DNA of 54,067 bases from NCBI GenBank assembly GCA_018714245.1, contig DVNQ01000018.1:1-54067 (forward strand). Direction: 5' to 3'. The DNA comes from Candidatus Avilachnospira avicola. Lineage in GTDB: Bacteria; Bacillota; Clostridia; Lachnospirales; Lachnospiraceae. A program made the translations under genes and the position numbers. Below, piece after piece: positions 34,967 to 42,955 of this stretch. The notes under the pieces are model-generated. The model saw only the letters and a list, made by a program, of their open reading frames with translations, was not told the DNA's origin and did not search any database. Numbering within the stretch: position 1 is the first letter of the stretch; every line of letters starts with the position of its first letter.

Positions 34967-37408
34967 TCAGGTGATCCGCGTTTTTTTGGCTACCGCCTTT
35001 GCCTTTACGGAGTGCTGGGCCGTCTTTCCGCTCATGGGGTTTCCCTTTGCGTTCTTTTTCGTGCCCTTTGGCGCGGAAGCCTTTGCCGCAGCCCTCTTCC
35101 TTATGGCCTCGCCTGCCTTTTCAGCCTTTTCTGCCTTTTCCTTCGGAGCCTTCTTTTCCTCCGGAGCTGCCGGGGTACATGCAAATACCAGGGTAGAAAG
35201 AGGCGGGATATTGATCTTTATGGAATTGTCCCTTTCGTCCCATTTGATCTTGTTCGACCTTACCGCCCTGGGATTGCCCATGCCGTCTCCGCCGTACTTT
35301 CTGTCATCCGAATTGAGGATCTCCTTGTAGGATCCTGCGAAAGGCACTCCTACGCGGAATCCGGGATGAGGCATGGTGTCGAAATTGGATACCACAAGCA
35401 ATGTTTCCTCCGGCTTATCCGTCTTTCTCATGAACATGACCATGGAAAGCTCAGGATATGCGCAGTTGATCCATTCAAAGCCCTCGGGCTCATAATCCAG
35501 CTTCCAAAGAGCAGGATGTGATCTGTAAAGCTCATTCAGATCCTTCATGAAGGCCTGCATGTTTTTATGGACGGGATACTGAAGCAGATCCCACTCCAGG
35601 GACATGCACTCCTGCCATTCATCGTTCTGTCCGAAGTCCTGTCCCATAAAAAGGAGCTTTTTATCAGGATGGGACATGAAATATCCATAGGCAGCCCTAA
35701 GGTGCTTTGCCTTCACTTCAAAATCCGCCGACGGCATCTTGGAAAGCATGGAACCCTTAAGGTGCACCACCTCGTCATGGGAGAAGGTAAGGATGAAATT
35801 CTCGCTGTAATTATAGAACATCGAGAAGGTCAGGGCCCCGTAGTTATCCTTCCTGAAATAGGGATCAGTCTGCATGTAATGCAGGAAATCATTCATGAAG
35901 CCCATGTTCCATTTGAAATCAAATCCCAGGCCTCCGTCCTTCGGATCTCCCGTGATCATCGGCCATGCAGTTGACTCCTCGGCAATCATCATGACTCCGG
36001 GGTTACGCTTATGCATCATGGAATTCAGGTGCTTAAGGAACTCTATGGCATCCAGGTTCTCATTGCCTCCGTAAATATTGGCTACCCATTCTCCGTCATT
36101 CCTTCCGTAATCCAGGTAGAGCATGGATGCCACCGCATCCAGACGTATGCCGTCCGCATGGTACTGCTCCGCCCAGAACATGGCATTGGATATCAGGAAG
36201 TTGGTGACCTGAGGCTTTGAGTAATTGAATATCAGGGTCCCCCAGTGAGGGTGGGCTCCCTTTCTGGGATCGGCATGCTCATATACATGGGATCCGTCAA
36301 ACTCTGCAAGAGCAAAGGCATCCCTCGGGAAATGGGCAGGTACCCAGTCCAGGATGACTCCTATGCCGTTCTTATGCATATAGTCCATGAAGAACATGAA
36401 ATCATCAGGATTGCCGTAACGGCTGGTGGGAGCAAAATATCCTGTCACCTGATAGCCCCAAGATCCGTCGAAGGGATGCTCCATGACGGGAAGGAGTTCT
36501 ATATGGGTATACCCCATATCCTTTACATAGGCACAGAGCTCAGGTGCCAGCTCCCTGTAGTTATAGAACTGGGATCCGTTTATCTCGTTTCCGTCCTCAT
36601 CCACCGCTATCGGCTTCTGCTTCCAGGAGCCCAGATGAACCTCATAGATATTCATGGGGCTCTGCTTCATATCCTTTTCGCCCCGCTCCTTAAGCCAGGC
36701 CCCGTCATCCCAGCGGAACCTGTTTATATCCCATACCACGGAAGCGGTATCGGGACGCAGCTCGGAATAGAAGGCATGGGGATCAGCCTTCATGATGGGC
36801 TGTCCTGCCTTGGTCTTTATCTCATACTTATAGAGATCCCCTGATTTTACTCCCGGTATGAACAGCTCAAATATGCCTGAGTATTCATCCCTCTGCATCT
36901 GGTGGATCCTTCCGTCCCACATATTGAAATCGCCTACGACGCTGACCCTCTCCGCCTCGGGAGCAAACACCGCAAAATTGACTCCGTCCACTCCTTCCAT
37001 GTTCATGACATGGGCACCGAGCTTCTTATAGAGATCATAGGCTATGCCTTCAGAAAGACGTTTATAGTCCTGCTCCTCAAATATGCTGTGGAACTTGGGG
37101 GCGTACACGTCTTCCGTCTCGGCCCTGAAGCCATTGTCATAAGTCACTTCAAGCTTATAGTCAAAGTCAGTCTCAGGCACCCAGACTGCAAAAAAGCCGT
37201 TGTCATCGCAGGCCTCCATCATGACGGGCTTCTTCCCGTCATCCTTTATAAGGCTTATGCCTACGGCATGCGGGATATATACCTGTACCAGAGTTCCTCC
37301 GCCTTCTGCGGCATGGGCGCCCAATATGCGCTTGGGATATGCGGATTCGGAATACTCTATCTCCTCCACATCCGCCCAGTTGATCATGTCATAAAGTTTC
37401 TGTGTCAT
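34967..37408 (-). CDS. glgB: 1,4-alpha-glucan branching enzyme with Lys/Ala-rich tail
   Basis: An 813-residue GH13 branching enzyme. It makes alpha-1,6 branches in glycogen. The catalytic set is complete: Asp424 (IRLDAVASM), Glu477 (IAEESTAWP), Asp545 (FSHDEVVH). A CBM48 N-terminal module lies around residues 140-200. The catalytic and C-terminal beta domains end near 747 (STLVFACTP). Residues 748-813 form an extra tail of Lys, Ala, Glu, Gly and Pro, strongly basic at the end, like histone-H1-type low-complexity tails. It follows the GlgX-like gene by 18 bases with GGGGG as ribosome binding site. It is the last gene of the locus. Confidence 0.95.
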   Translation of the reverse strand: MTQKLYDMINWADVEEIEYSESAYPKRILGAHAAEGGGTLVQVYIPHAVGISLIKDDGKKPVMMEACDDNGFFAVWVPETDFDYKLEVTYDNGFRAETEDVYAPKFHSIFEEQDYKRLSEGIAYDLYKKLGAHVMNMEGVDGVNFAVFAPEAERVSVVGDFNMWDGRIHQMQRDEYSGIFELFIPGVKSGDLYKYEIKTKAGQPIMKADPHAFYSELRPDTASVVWDINRFRWDDGAWLKERGEKDMKQSPMNIYEVHLGSWKQKPIAVDEDGNEINGSQFYNYRELAPELCAYVKDMGYTHIELLPVMEHPFDGSWGYQVTGYFAPTSRYGNPDDFMFFMDYMHKNGIGVILDWVPAHFPRDAFALAEFDGSHVYEHADPRKGAHPHWGTLIFNYSKPQVTNFLISNAMFWAEQYHADGIRLDAVASMLYLDYGRNDGEWVANIYGGNENLDAIEFLKHLNSMMHKRNPGVMMIAEESTAWPMITGDPKDGGLGFDFKWNMGFMNDFLHYMQTDPYFRKDNYGALTFSMFYNYSENFILTFSHDEVVHLKGSMLSKMPSADFEVKAKHLRAAYGYFMSHPDKKLLFMGQDFGQNDEWQECMSLEWDLLQYPVHKNMQAFMKDLNELYRSHPALWKLDYEPEGFEWINCAYPELSMVMFMRKTDKPEETLLVVSNFDTMPHPGFRVGVPFAGSYKEILNSDDRKYGGDGMGNPRAVRSNKIKWDERDNSIKINIPPLSTLVFACTPAAPEEKKAPKEKAEKAEKAGEAIRKRAAAKASAPKGTKKNAKGNPMSGKTAQHSVKAKAVAKKTRIT

Positions 37409-37426
37409 ATATAACCCCCAACATAA

Positions 37427-39277
37427 TTATTTTCCAATCAATATGGCAATGCTTCTCGGAGCCAGCTTTACGCTCAGTGCGGAAAGCGGCTCAGCCTCAG
37501 CTTCATCGGCAAAGGGTACAGTAAGCGAAGTATCCGCAAGCTGCCTCCAGCTCTTCCCGCCGGGAAGCTTCGGCAGACTCAGCTCATGACTCTCCCAGTG
37601 CATGTTTATGGCTATATAGAAGCTGTCATCCGGGCTTCCGTCCGGCCTCTTCGCATAGTCTCCGTTAAGGCAGATCCCAAGCTGCCTGCGGAAGTTCTCA
37701 AGATCCACCTTCCAGGCACTTTCACCGTGAAATGATATGTCCGGAAGTCCTGTGACCCGGTAATCCGCCTGCTTAAAGGCCTCATGCCTCCTGAATACGG
37801 GATGGCTCCGTCTCAGGTCCAGAAGCCGCCTTGTAAATGTCACCATGTCCTCATGCTTTTTAAGGTCATCCCAGTTGATCCACTCCAGGGCACTGTCCAT
37901 GCACCAGGAATTATTGTTTCCCTTTCTTGTATGGCACATCTCATCTCCGGCATTTATAAGCGGAGTCCCAAGGCTTAGTATGGTAAGCAGCATGGCATTG
38001 CGGCAGAGCCTCATGCGCAGCTCATTGATCCGTTTTTTCCTCGAGGGCCCTTCCTCGCCGCAGTTCCAGCTGTAATTAAAGTCCGTACCGTCCGTCCCGT
38101 GCTCGCCGTTAGCCTCATTATGCTTCCGGTCATAGGAAAATACGTCCCACAGTGAAAAGCCTGAAACATTTGCCGTATAATTTATCCTGGCATATGCCCC
38201 CGGTATATCTTTATAAAGTTCCATGGCCCTCCGGACCATGCCCTCATCGCCCTTTATGAACCGTCTGATATCATTCTGAAAGCTGTCATTGTATGCTGCC
38301 GCACAGCTGTCCGACAGGGCCTTTTCTTCCTTCTTGGCATAGGGGCCTTCAGAGCTTTCCCTCCTCAGGTCAGAAGGGTCTATGCTGTCAGCCCAGAGCT
38401 TCATGCCCTTGAGATAGGGGTCATTCAGCAAAAGCTTCATCGGAGCATAGCCTACTATATGCACTCCGTCTATCCCGTACCGAAGCCTCCAGTTCCTTAT
38501 GACAGAAAGCACCTGATCCTCCGGCTCATTGCCGGCAAAATACATGCCAAGCACCAGCTCCATGCCGGCACCGTGAAGATCCTCCAGAAGCTTCCGAAAT
38601 CCCTTCTCTCCTCCAAAGGCCTCCTTGGGAGCAAACCGCATCGCATCCTGGGTAAAGCCCCAGTAATTAATTCTCTGGGCCCCGGCGCGCTGCCTCTCAA
38701 GCTCATTGTATTCATATGCGGGCATAAGTTCTATGACATTTGCCCCAAGCTCCCTGATATATGGGATCATTTCCGCTGCCCCGGCAAAGGTCCCCCGGAG
38801 TTCCTCACTAAGGCCTGAGCTTTTGTCCCTTGTAAAGCCTCTTACGTGAAGGCGGTAAATGATACAGTCCTCATAGGGTATGAAATGTGCCCGGCTGCCC
38901 TGAAGGCTCTTTCCGACAGTACCTGAAGACTCCCTGATGACCGTCCTTACCGGCCTTCCTCCATGAGCCCTCTTTCCGAAGGTCTCCCTGCCTTCGGTAA
39001 ACTGCCCATAGATATCCGCAGCCTCATGTCCGTCGATCTCATAGGTATATGAAAAACTCCCATCAGCCGGGATCCCTTCCATGGCCATGCGCCACACGTC
39101 ACCCATCCTGTATTCTGCTGGGAATTCTATTTTTTTATAAAATCTTCCCGATCTGTAAAGTCTGAGATACAGCTTTTCACAGTCCGAAGCTGTGCAGAAG
39201 ATCGCTCTGCCATCCTTAAGCGTACATCCGAACGGAAAAAGCTGATCGTCAAGCCCCCCTGATATCCTTATCTCCAT
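37427..39277 (-). CDS. GlgX/isoamylase-like GH13 protein lacking catalytic residues
   Basis: A 616-residue protein. It has an N-terminal CBM48-like module (about 1-100) and a GH13_11 (isoamylase, GlgX, TreX) barrel: IIYRLHVRGFTR (139-150), INYWGFTQDAMRF, KHNEANGEHGTDGTDFNYSWNCGEEG (385-410), NAMLLTILSLGTPLINAGDE (427-446), GNNNSWC. The four catalytic regions are altered: region I reads LVLGMYFAGN (241-250) with no D..NH; the nucleophile Asp is Val275 and its Arg is His273; the acid/base Glu is Asp297; the HD pair is Val371-Ser372. The fold and the substrate-facing loops are kept, so a non-catalytic glucan-binding role is likely. AAAGGAG precedes the ATG. It forms an operon with glgB. Confidence 0.85.
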   Translation of the reverse strand: MEIRISGGLDDQLFPFGCTLKDGRAIFCTASDCEKLYLRLYRSGRFYKKIEFPAEYRMGDVWRMAMEGIPADGSFSYTYEIDGHEAADIYGQFTEGRETFGKRAHGGRPVRTVIRESSGTVGKSLQGSRAHFIPYEDCIIYRLHVRGFTRDKSSGLSEELRGTFAGAAEMIPYIRELGANVIELMPAYEYNELERQRAGAQRINYWGFTQDAMRFAPKEAFGGEKGFRKLLEDLHGAGMELVLGMYFAGNEPEDQVLSVIRNWRLRYGIDGVHIVGYAPMKLLLNDPYLKGMKLWADSIDPSDLRRESSEGPYAKKEEKALSDSCAAAYNDSFQNDIRRFIKGDEGMVRRAMELYKDIPGAYARINYTANVSGFSLWDVFSYDRKHNEANGEHGTDGTDFNYSWNCGEEGPSRKKRINELRMRLCRNAMLLTILSLGTPLINAGDEMCHTRKGNNNSWCMDSALEWINWDDLKKHEDMVTFTRRLLDLRRSHPVFRRHEAFKQADYRVTGLPDISFHGESAWKVDLENFRRQLGICLNGDYAKRPDGSPDDSFYIAINMHWESHELSLPKLPGGKSWRQLADTSLTVPFADEAEAEPLSALSVKLAPRSIAILIGK

Positions 39278-39366
39278 GGGCCTCTCCTTTGCTGAAAAAT
39301 GGCTTGAACGCTATGTAAATAATACCACAAAACAGGCTTTATGTATATTGACAGTTTGTATGCTTT

Positions 39367-39388
39367 GCATAAAAAGCCGGTTTTATGC
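39367..39388. promoter_or_regulatory. Inverted repeat upstream of the GlgX-like/glgB operon
   Basis: A perfect 8-bp inverted repeat GCATAAAA-n6-TTTTATGC, between the exoA terminator and the GlgX-like gene. A TATTAT -10-like hexamer lies nearer the gene. Could be an operator; no regulator gene is adjacent. Confidence 0.4.
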
Positions 39389-39390
39389 GC

Positions 39391-39420
39391 AAAAAAGCCG
39401 CAGGCAAAATCCCGCAGCTT
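39391..39420 (-). terminator. Intrinsic terminator after exonuclease III
   Basis: A 10-bp stem with two G-U pairs (39395-39404 with 39411-39420, 6-base loop) is followed on the minus strand by six Ts. It ends the malQ-exoA transcript 15 bases past the exoA stop and separates it from the GlgX-like/glgB pair. Confidence 0.85.
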
Positions 39421-39435
39421 TCAGTTTGCAAAGGA

Positions 39436-40191
39436 TCAAAGATCTATCATAAGCCCTATGGGAGCATGGTCCGAGCCCATAACTTCCTTATATATCACCG
39501 CATCCCTGACCCTGTCCCTTATATCATCCGAGACTATAAAATAGTCTATACGCCAGCCCACATCCTTGGCCCTGGCATTCATCCGGTAGGACCACCAGCT
39601 GTACTCCTCCCGGTCAGGATAAAGATACCTGAAGGTGTCGGTAAAACCGCTCTGAAGGAGCCTGTGGATCTTTGCCCGTTCCTCATCGGTAAAGCCGGCA
39701 TTTTTATGATTGGTCCTGTCATTTTTCAGATCTATGGGCTCATGGGCTACATTGAGGTCTCCGCAGAACACAAGGGGCTTTTTTGCAGCAAGCTCCATGA
39801 CGTAATTCCGGAAGTCATCCTCCCACTGCATCCGGTAGGGCAGGCGCTGAAGTTCGTTCTGTGAGTTCGGAGTATAGACAGTCATAAGATAATAATCCTT
39901 ATACTCCAGGCACACCGATCTTCCCTCCGTGTCATGTTCCTTAAAGGGAAGTCCGATCCTCACGTCAAGGGGCTCCTCCTTAGTAAATATCGCCGTGCCC
40001 GAATAGCCTTTTTTCTCCGCATAGTCCCAGTAGCTTTTATATCCTTCAAAACTAAGGTCGATCTGTCCCTCCTGAAGCTTTGTCTCCTGCAGGCAGAACG
40101 CATCCGCATCCACGCTCCTGAAAAAATCCTCAAAGCCTTTACTCATAACGGCCCTCAAGCCGTTTACATTCCACGAGACGAATTTTTTCAT
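39436..40191 (-). CDS. Exodeoxyribonuclease III
   Basis: A 251-residue AP endonuclease/3'-5' exonuclease of the ExoA/XthA family, acting in base excision repair. Conserved are SWNVNGLRA (6-14), LQETKLQ with the metal-binding Glu, TVYTPNSQ with the catalytic Tyr, GDLNVAHEPID, RIDYF, and the final GSDHAPI His. The ATG comes 1 base after the malQ stop with AGGA upstream, so it is co-transcribed with a glycogen gene, an unexpected partner. The terminator at 39391-39420 follows. Confidence 0.95.
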   Translation of the reverse strand: MKKFVSWNVNGLRAVMSKGFEDFFRSVDADAFCLQETKLQEGQIDLSFEGYKSYWDYAEKKGYSGTAIFTKEEPLDVRIGLPFKEHDTEGRSVCLEYKDYYLMTVYTPNSQNELQRLPYRMQWEDDFRNYVMELAAKKPLVFCGDLNVAHEPIDLKNDRTNHKNAGFTDEERAKIHRLLQSGFTDTFRYLYPDREEYSWWSYRMNARAKDVGWRIDYFIVSDDIRDRVRDAVIYKEVMGSDHAPIGLMIDL

Positions 40192-40192
40192 G

Positions 40193-41683
40193 TCATATCC
40201 TTCCGTAAAGCTCGGAGAAATGTCTCATCCTCTTTATGAGCTTTCTGTCAAATGCCTTTTTATCCATACGCCAGGTCCAGTTCCCCCCAAAGGTGGATGG
40301 AGCATTTATCCTGGCTTCCTTTCCAAGACCGAGCCAGTCCCCCATGGGAATGATGGCCGTATCTGCAGTGCTTCCAAGTACGGACCTTATCATCCGGTCG
40401 TTCCATCCGGACCTGTCCTTCGGATCAAGATCCATATAGTCAGTCATGAACCGAAGCTCAGCCCTGCTAAGCTCCCCGTACCAGGCGCTTAAGGTCTGGT
40501 TATCATGGGTCCCGGTATAGCCCACGCAGTTCCTGATCCAATGGTGGGGAAGATAGTCGGATTTTCCGTCAGGATCGAAGGCAAACTCCAGTACCTTCAT
40601 GCCGGGGTATCCGCTTTCCTTAAGAAGCTCCCTGACGCTGTCCGTAAGTATCCCAAGATCCTCCGCTATGATGGCCTTATCTCCAAGTTTCCTTTTTACT
40701 GCATCAAAAAGCTTCATGCCCGGGCCCTTTTCCCAGTGCCCGCCCTCGGCGGTCGGATCTCCGAAGGGCACGCAGTAATACTCATCAAAGCCCCGGAAAT
40801 GATCCAGCCTCAGCATATCCACAAGCTCAAAGCTCTTTTCTATGCGCTTTATCCACCATCCGAAGCCGGTACGCTCGTGATATCCCCAGTCATATACCGG
40901 GTTTCCCCAGAGCTGTCCCGTGGCGGAAAATGCATCCGGCGGTACCCCCGCAACCCACCTGGGCCTCCGTTCCCCGTCCATGGCAAAAAGCTCCGGTGAA
41001 GCCCAGACATCAGAGGAGTCATAGGAAACATAGATCGGAAGATCTCCTATGAACCTGATGCCAAGCTTATTTGCATAGTCCTTGAGCGCTTTCCACTGGC
41101 TGTGGAACCTGAACTGCAGCCACTTATGGAAGCGGATCCGGTCTCCCAGCCTGGACCTGAGGGGCTCAAGCGCTTTTTCATCATGATCTCTCAGTCCCTT
41201 TTCCCATTCATACCAGGGAAGGCCTCCCTTGTCCTCCTTTATGCTCATGAAAAGAGCATAGTCCGAAAGCCAGAAATCATTTTCGCGGCAGAAGGGCTCA
41301 AACTCCGGATATTCCTTTTCGAGCCCGCAGTAATTCTCCACCTGGTAGGCATGGTAGAGAAGCTCAAGCCTCCCCTCATAAAGCCTGCCATAGTCCACTT
41401 TGCTGCTGTCCTTTCCAAAGTCAAAGCTGTTCCTGATCTTTTTGGGAAGGACCGTCTCAGGGAAGCTTTCGATATCTATATAGTAAGGATTGCCCGCAAA
41501 TGTAGAAAATGACTGATAGGGCGAATCCCCGTAGCCGGCAGGCCCCAGCGGAAGTATCTGCCAGTAGGTCTGCCCCGCAGCCTTAAGGCTGTCCGCAAAG
41601 TTATATGCTTCTTTTCCAAAGCAGCCTATGCCATATTTCCCCGGAAGGCTGAATATGGGCATAAGAACTCCTGATGCTCTCAT
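40193..41683 (-). CDS. malQ: 4-alpha-glucanotransferase (amylomaltase)
   Basis: A 496-residue GH77 enzyme that transfers maltodextrin segments between glucans. The N-terminal RASGVLMPIFSLPGKYGIGCFG and YWQILPLGPAGYGDSPYQSFS are typical. Catalytic regions are MLRLDHFRGF (nucleophile Asp), IAEDLG (acid/base Glu) and TGTHDNQT (third Asp). The ATG at 41683 has AAGGGGGA just upstream; longer starts lack support. It heads the malQ-exoA transcript; the leader contains a hairpin at 41700-41735. Confidence 0.95.
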   Translation of the reverse strand: MRASGVLMPIFSLPGKYGIGCFGKEAYNFADSLKAAGQTYWQILPLGPAGYGDSPYQSFSTFAGNPYYIDIESFPETVLPKKIRNSFDFGKDSSKVDYGRLYEGRLELLYHAYQVENYCGLEKEYPEFEPFCRENDFWLSDYALFMSIKEDKGGLPWYEWEKGLRDHDEKALEPLRSRLGDRIRFHKWLQFRFHSQWKALKDYANKLGIRFIGDLPIYVSYDSSDVWASPELFAMDGERRPRWVAGVPPDAFSATGQLWGNPVYDWGYHERTGFGWWIKRIEKSFELVDMLRLDHFRGFDEYYCVPFGDPTAEGGHWEKGPGMKLFDAVKRKLGDKAIIAEDLGILTDSVRELLKESGYPGMKVLEFAFDPDGKSDYLPHHWIRNCVGYTGTHDNQTLSAWYGELSRAELRFMTDYMDLDPKDRSGWNDRMIRSVLGSTADTAIIPMGDWLGLGKEARINAPSTFGGNWTWRMDKKAFDRKLIKRMRHFSELYGRI

Positions 41684-41699
41684 ATGTATCCCCCTTGCA

Positions 41700-41735
41700 G
41701 GCCGTATCCCGGACCCGCCAGGGCAGGATCCGGCC
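41700..41735 (-). other. Leader hairpin upstream of malQ
   Basis: GGCCG-t-ATCC pairs with GGAT-c-CGGCC around a GC-rich loop that contains a second small CCC/GGG stem. It ends about 5 bases before the ribosome binding site of malQ, so it could affect translation. No known riboswitch class was recognised. Confidence 0.4.
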
Positions 41736-41814
41736 TTTTCAATATCTTTACAAAGAAGCATACTTCATAAGGATGGATTTTGCAAATGAAAAAGGCTGCC
41801 GCAGAAAAACAGCG

Positions 41815-41847
41815 AAGGCGCAGAATTCGGTTCTCTGCGCCTTTTTT
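41815..41847. terminator. Hairpin terminator between dehydrogenase and malQ
   Basis: A perfect 10-bp stem AAGGCGCAGA/TCTGCGCCTT (41815-41824 with 41834-41843). The T-run (TTTTTTCTTTT) is on the plus strand, although the neighbouring genes are on the minus strand; on the minus strand only TTCGCTGTTTTT follows. It lies 8 bases beyond the dehydrogenase stop and probably terminates it, perhaps inefficiently. Confidence 0.65.
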
Positions 41848-41850
41848 CTT

Positions 41851-42834
41851 TTAGTTCACTACATTCTGCGGTTTTCCTTCAAGGAAGCATCTGAGATTTT
41901 CTACTGCCATATCCATAAGCCTTCCTCTGCTTTCCACGGAGGCCCAGGCTATATGAGGAGTTATGATGCAGTTTCTTGCCGATAAAAGTGGATTATCTTT
42001 TTTGACAGGCTCTGAAGACACCACATCCAGAGCTGCCCAGCCTACCTTTCCGGATTCAAGGGCTTCGTAAAGGTCAACTTCATTTATCAGCTGTCCCCTC
42101 GCAGTATTTATCAGTATGGCCCCATCCTTCATCTTTCCGATGGTACTTCTGTTTATCATCTCCCGGTTATGTTCATTAAGAGGACAGTGCAGGGAGATCA
42201 CGTCAGATCTTTTCAGAAGTTTATCAAGCTCCGCATACTCAACTCCATCAATAACCGTATATGACTCTCCACTTTCGATCTTCTTAAGAATCGAAGGGCT
42301 GTAAGCAAGTATCTTCATGCCCATGGAAGAAGCAGCCTGTGCCACCGCGCGGCCTATGGACCCAAAGCCTATGATCCCCATTGTTTTTCCGCAGATCTCT
42401 ATGATAGGTTTTTCCCAGAAGCAGAAATCTTCTTTCTCGGACCACTTTCCATCGTGCACTGCCCTGTCATGAAAGCCCACATTGTTGCAGGCTTCAAGCA
42501 GCAGAGCCATGGTATGCTGTGCCACTGCGGCAGTACCATAGCCTGGTATATTTGACACCGGGATGTCCCTTTCCCTGGCAGCCTCTATATCCACAACGTT
42601 ATAGCCTGTGGCCAGTACCCCGATAAAGCGAAGGGCTTTTGCGCCTTCTATCACCCTGCGGGAGACCGGCGTCTTGTTGGTGTATATGATCTCGGCATCC
42701 CCTATCCGCTTTAATATCTCTTCATCATCAAAAGGAGTCCGATCATAGACCTTCAGTTCTCCATATTTTTCAAACCCGCTCCAGCTTAAGTCTCCAGGGT
42801 TTTCCGTATATCCGTCCAGGATAACTATCTTCAT
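41851..42834 (-). CDS. D-2-hydroxyacid dehydrogenase (glycerate dehydrogenase-like)
   Basis: A 327-residue NAD(P)-dependent enzyme reducing 2-keto acids such as hydroxypyruvate or 2-ketoisocaproate. Seen are the nucleotide-binding GFGSIGRAVA (about 152-161), the catalytic Arg in INTARGQLI, the Glu in DVVSSEP, and the His in ITPHIAWA. The ATG at 42834 has AAAGGGA upstream. Its leader contains three copies of a TATATGCAG motif, two as a perfect inverted repeat. Downstream of brnQ, so branched-chain keto acids are a possible substrate (inference). Confidence 0.9.
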   Translation of the reverse strand: MKIVILDGYTENPGDLSWSGFEKYGELKVYDRTPFDDEEILKRIGDAEIIYTNKTPVSRRVIEGAKALRFIGVLATGYNVVDIEAARERDIPVSNIPGYGTAAVAQHTMALLLEACNNVGFHDRAVHDGKWSEKEDFCFWEKPIIEICGKTMGIIGFGSIGRAVAQAASSMGMKILAYSPSILKKIESGESYTVIDGVEYAELDKLLKRSDVISLHCPLNEHNREMINRSTIGKMKDGAILINTARGQLINEVDLYEALESGKVGWAALDVVSSEPVKKDNPLLSARNCIITPHIAWASVESRGRLMDMAVENLRCFLEGKPQNVVN

Positions 42835-42868
42835 ATGTTTAGTCCCTTTCTTCTCTGCATATAATAAA

Positions 42869-42911
42869 GGCTTTTCTGCATATAAATCAAGAAAATATAT
42901 GCAGAAAAGCC
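42869..42911 (-). promoter_or_regulatory. Perfect inverted repeat at the dehydrogenase promoter
   Basis: 16-base arms (42869-42884 and 42896-42911, GGCTTTTCTGCATATA and its complement) around an 11-base loop. A third TATATGCAGA-like copy lies closer to the gene at about 42855. On the minus strand TTGATT, 18 bases and TATTAT form a possible promoter overlapping the repeat. The hairpin is also followed by TTTATTAT and could terminate brnQ. Confidence 0.55.
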
Positions 42912-42922
42912 ATAATATAATG

Positions 42923-42953
42923 CAGATCTTGCTGTTCACCAGATCTTGCTGTT
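42923..42953. repeat. Tandem repeat at the brnQ 3' end
   Basis: Two copies of CAGATCTTGCTGTT (42923-42936 and 42940-42953) separated by 3 bases, just outside the brnQ stop. Function unknown. Confidence 0.7.
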
Positions 42954-42955
42954 GA

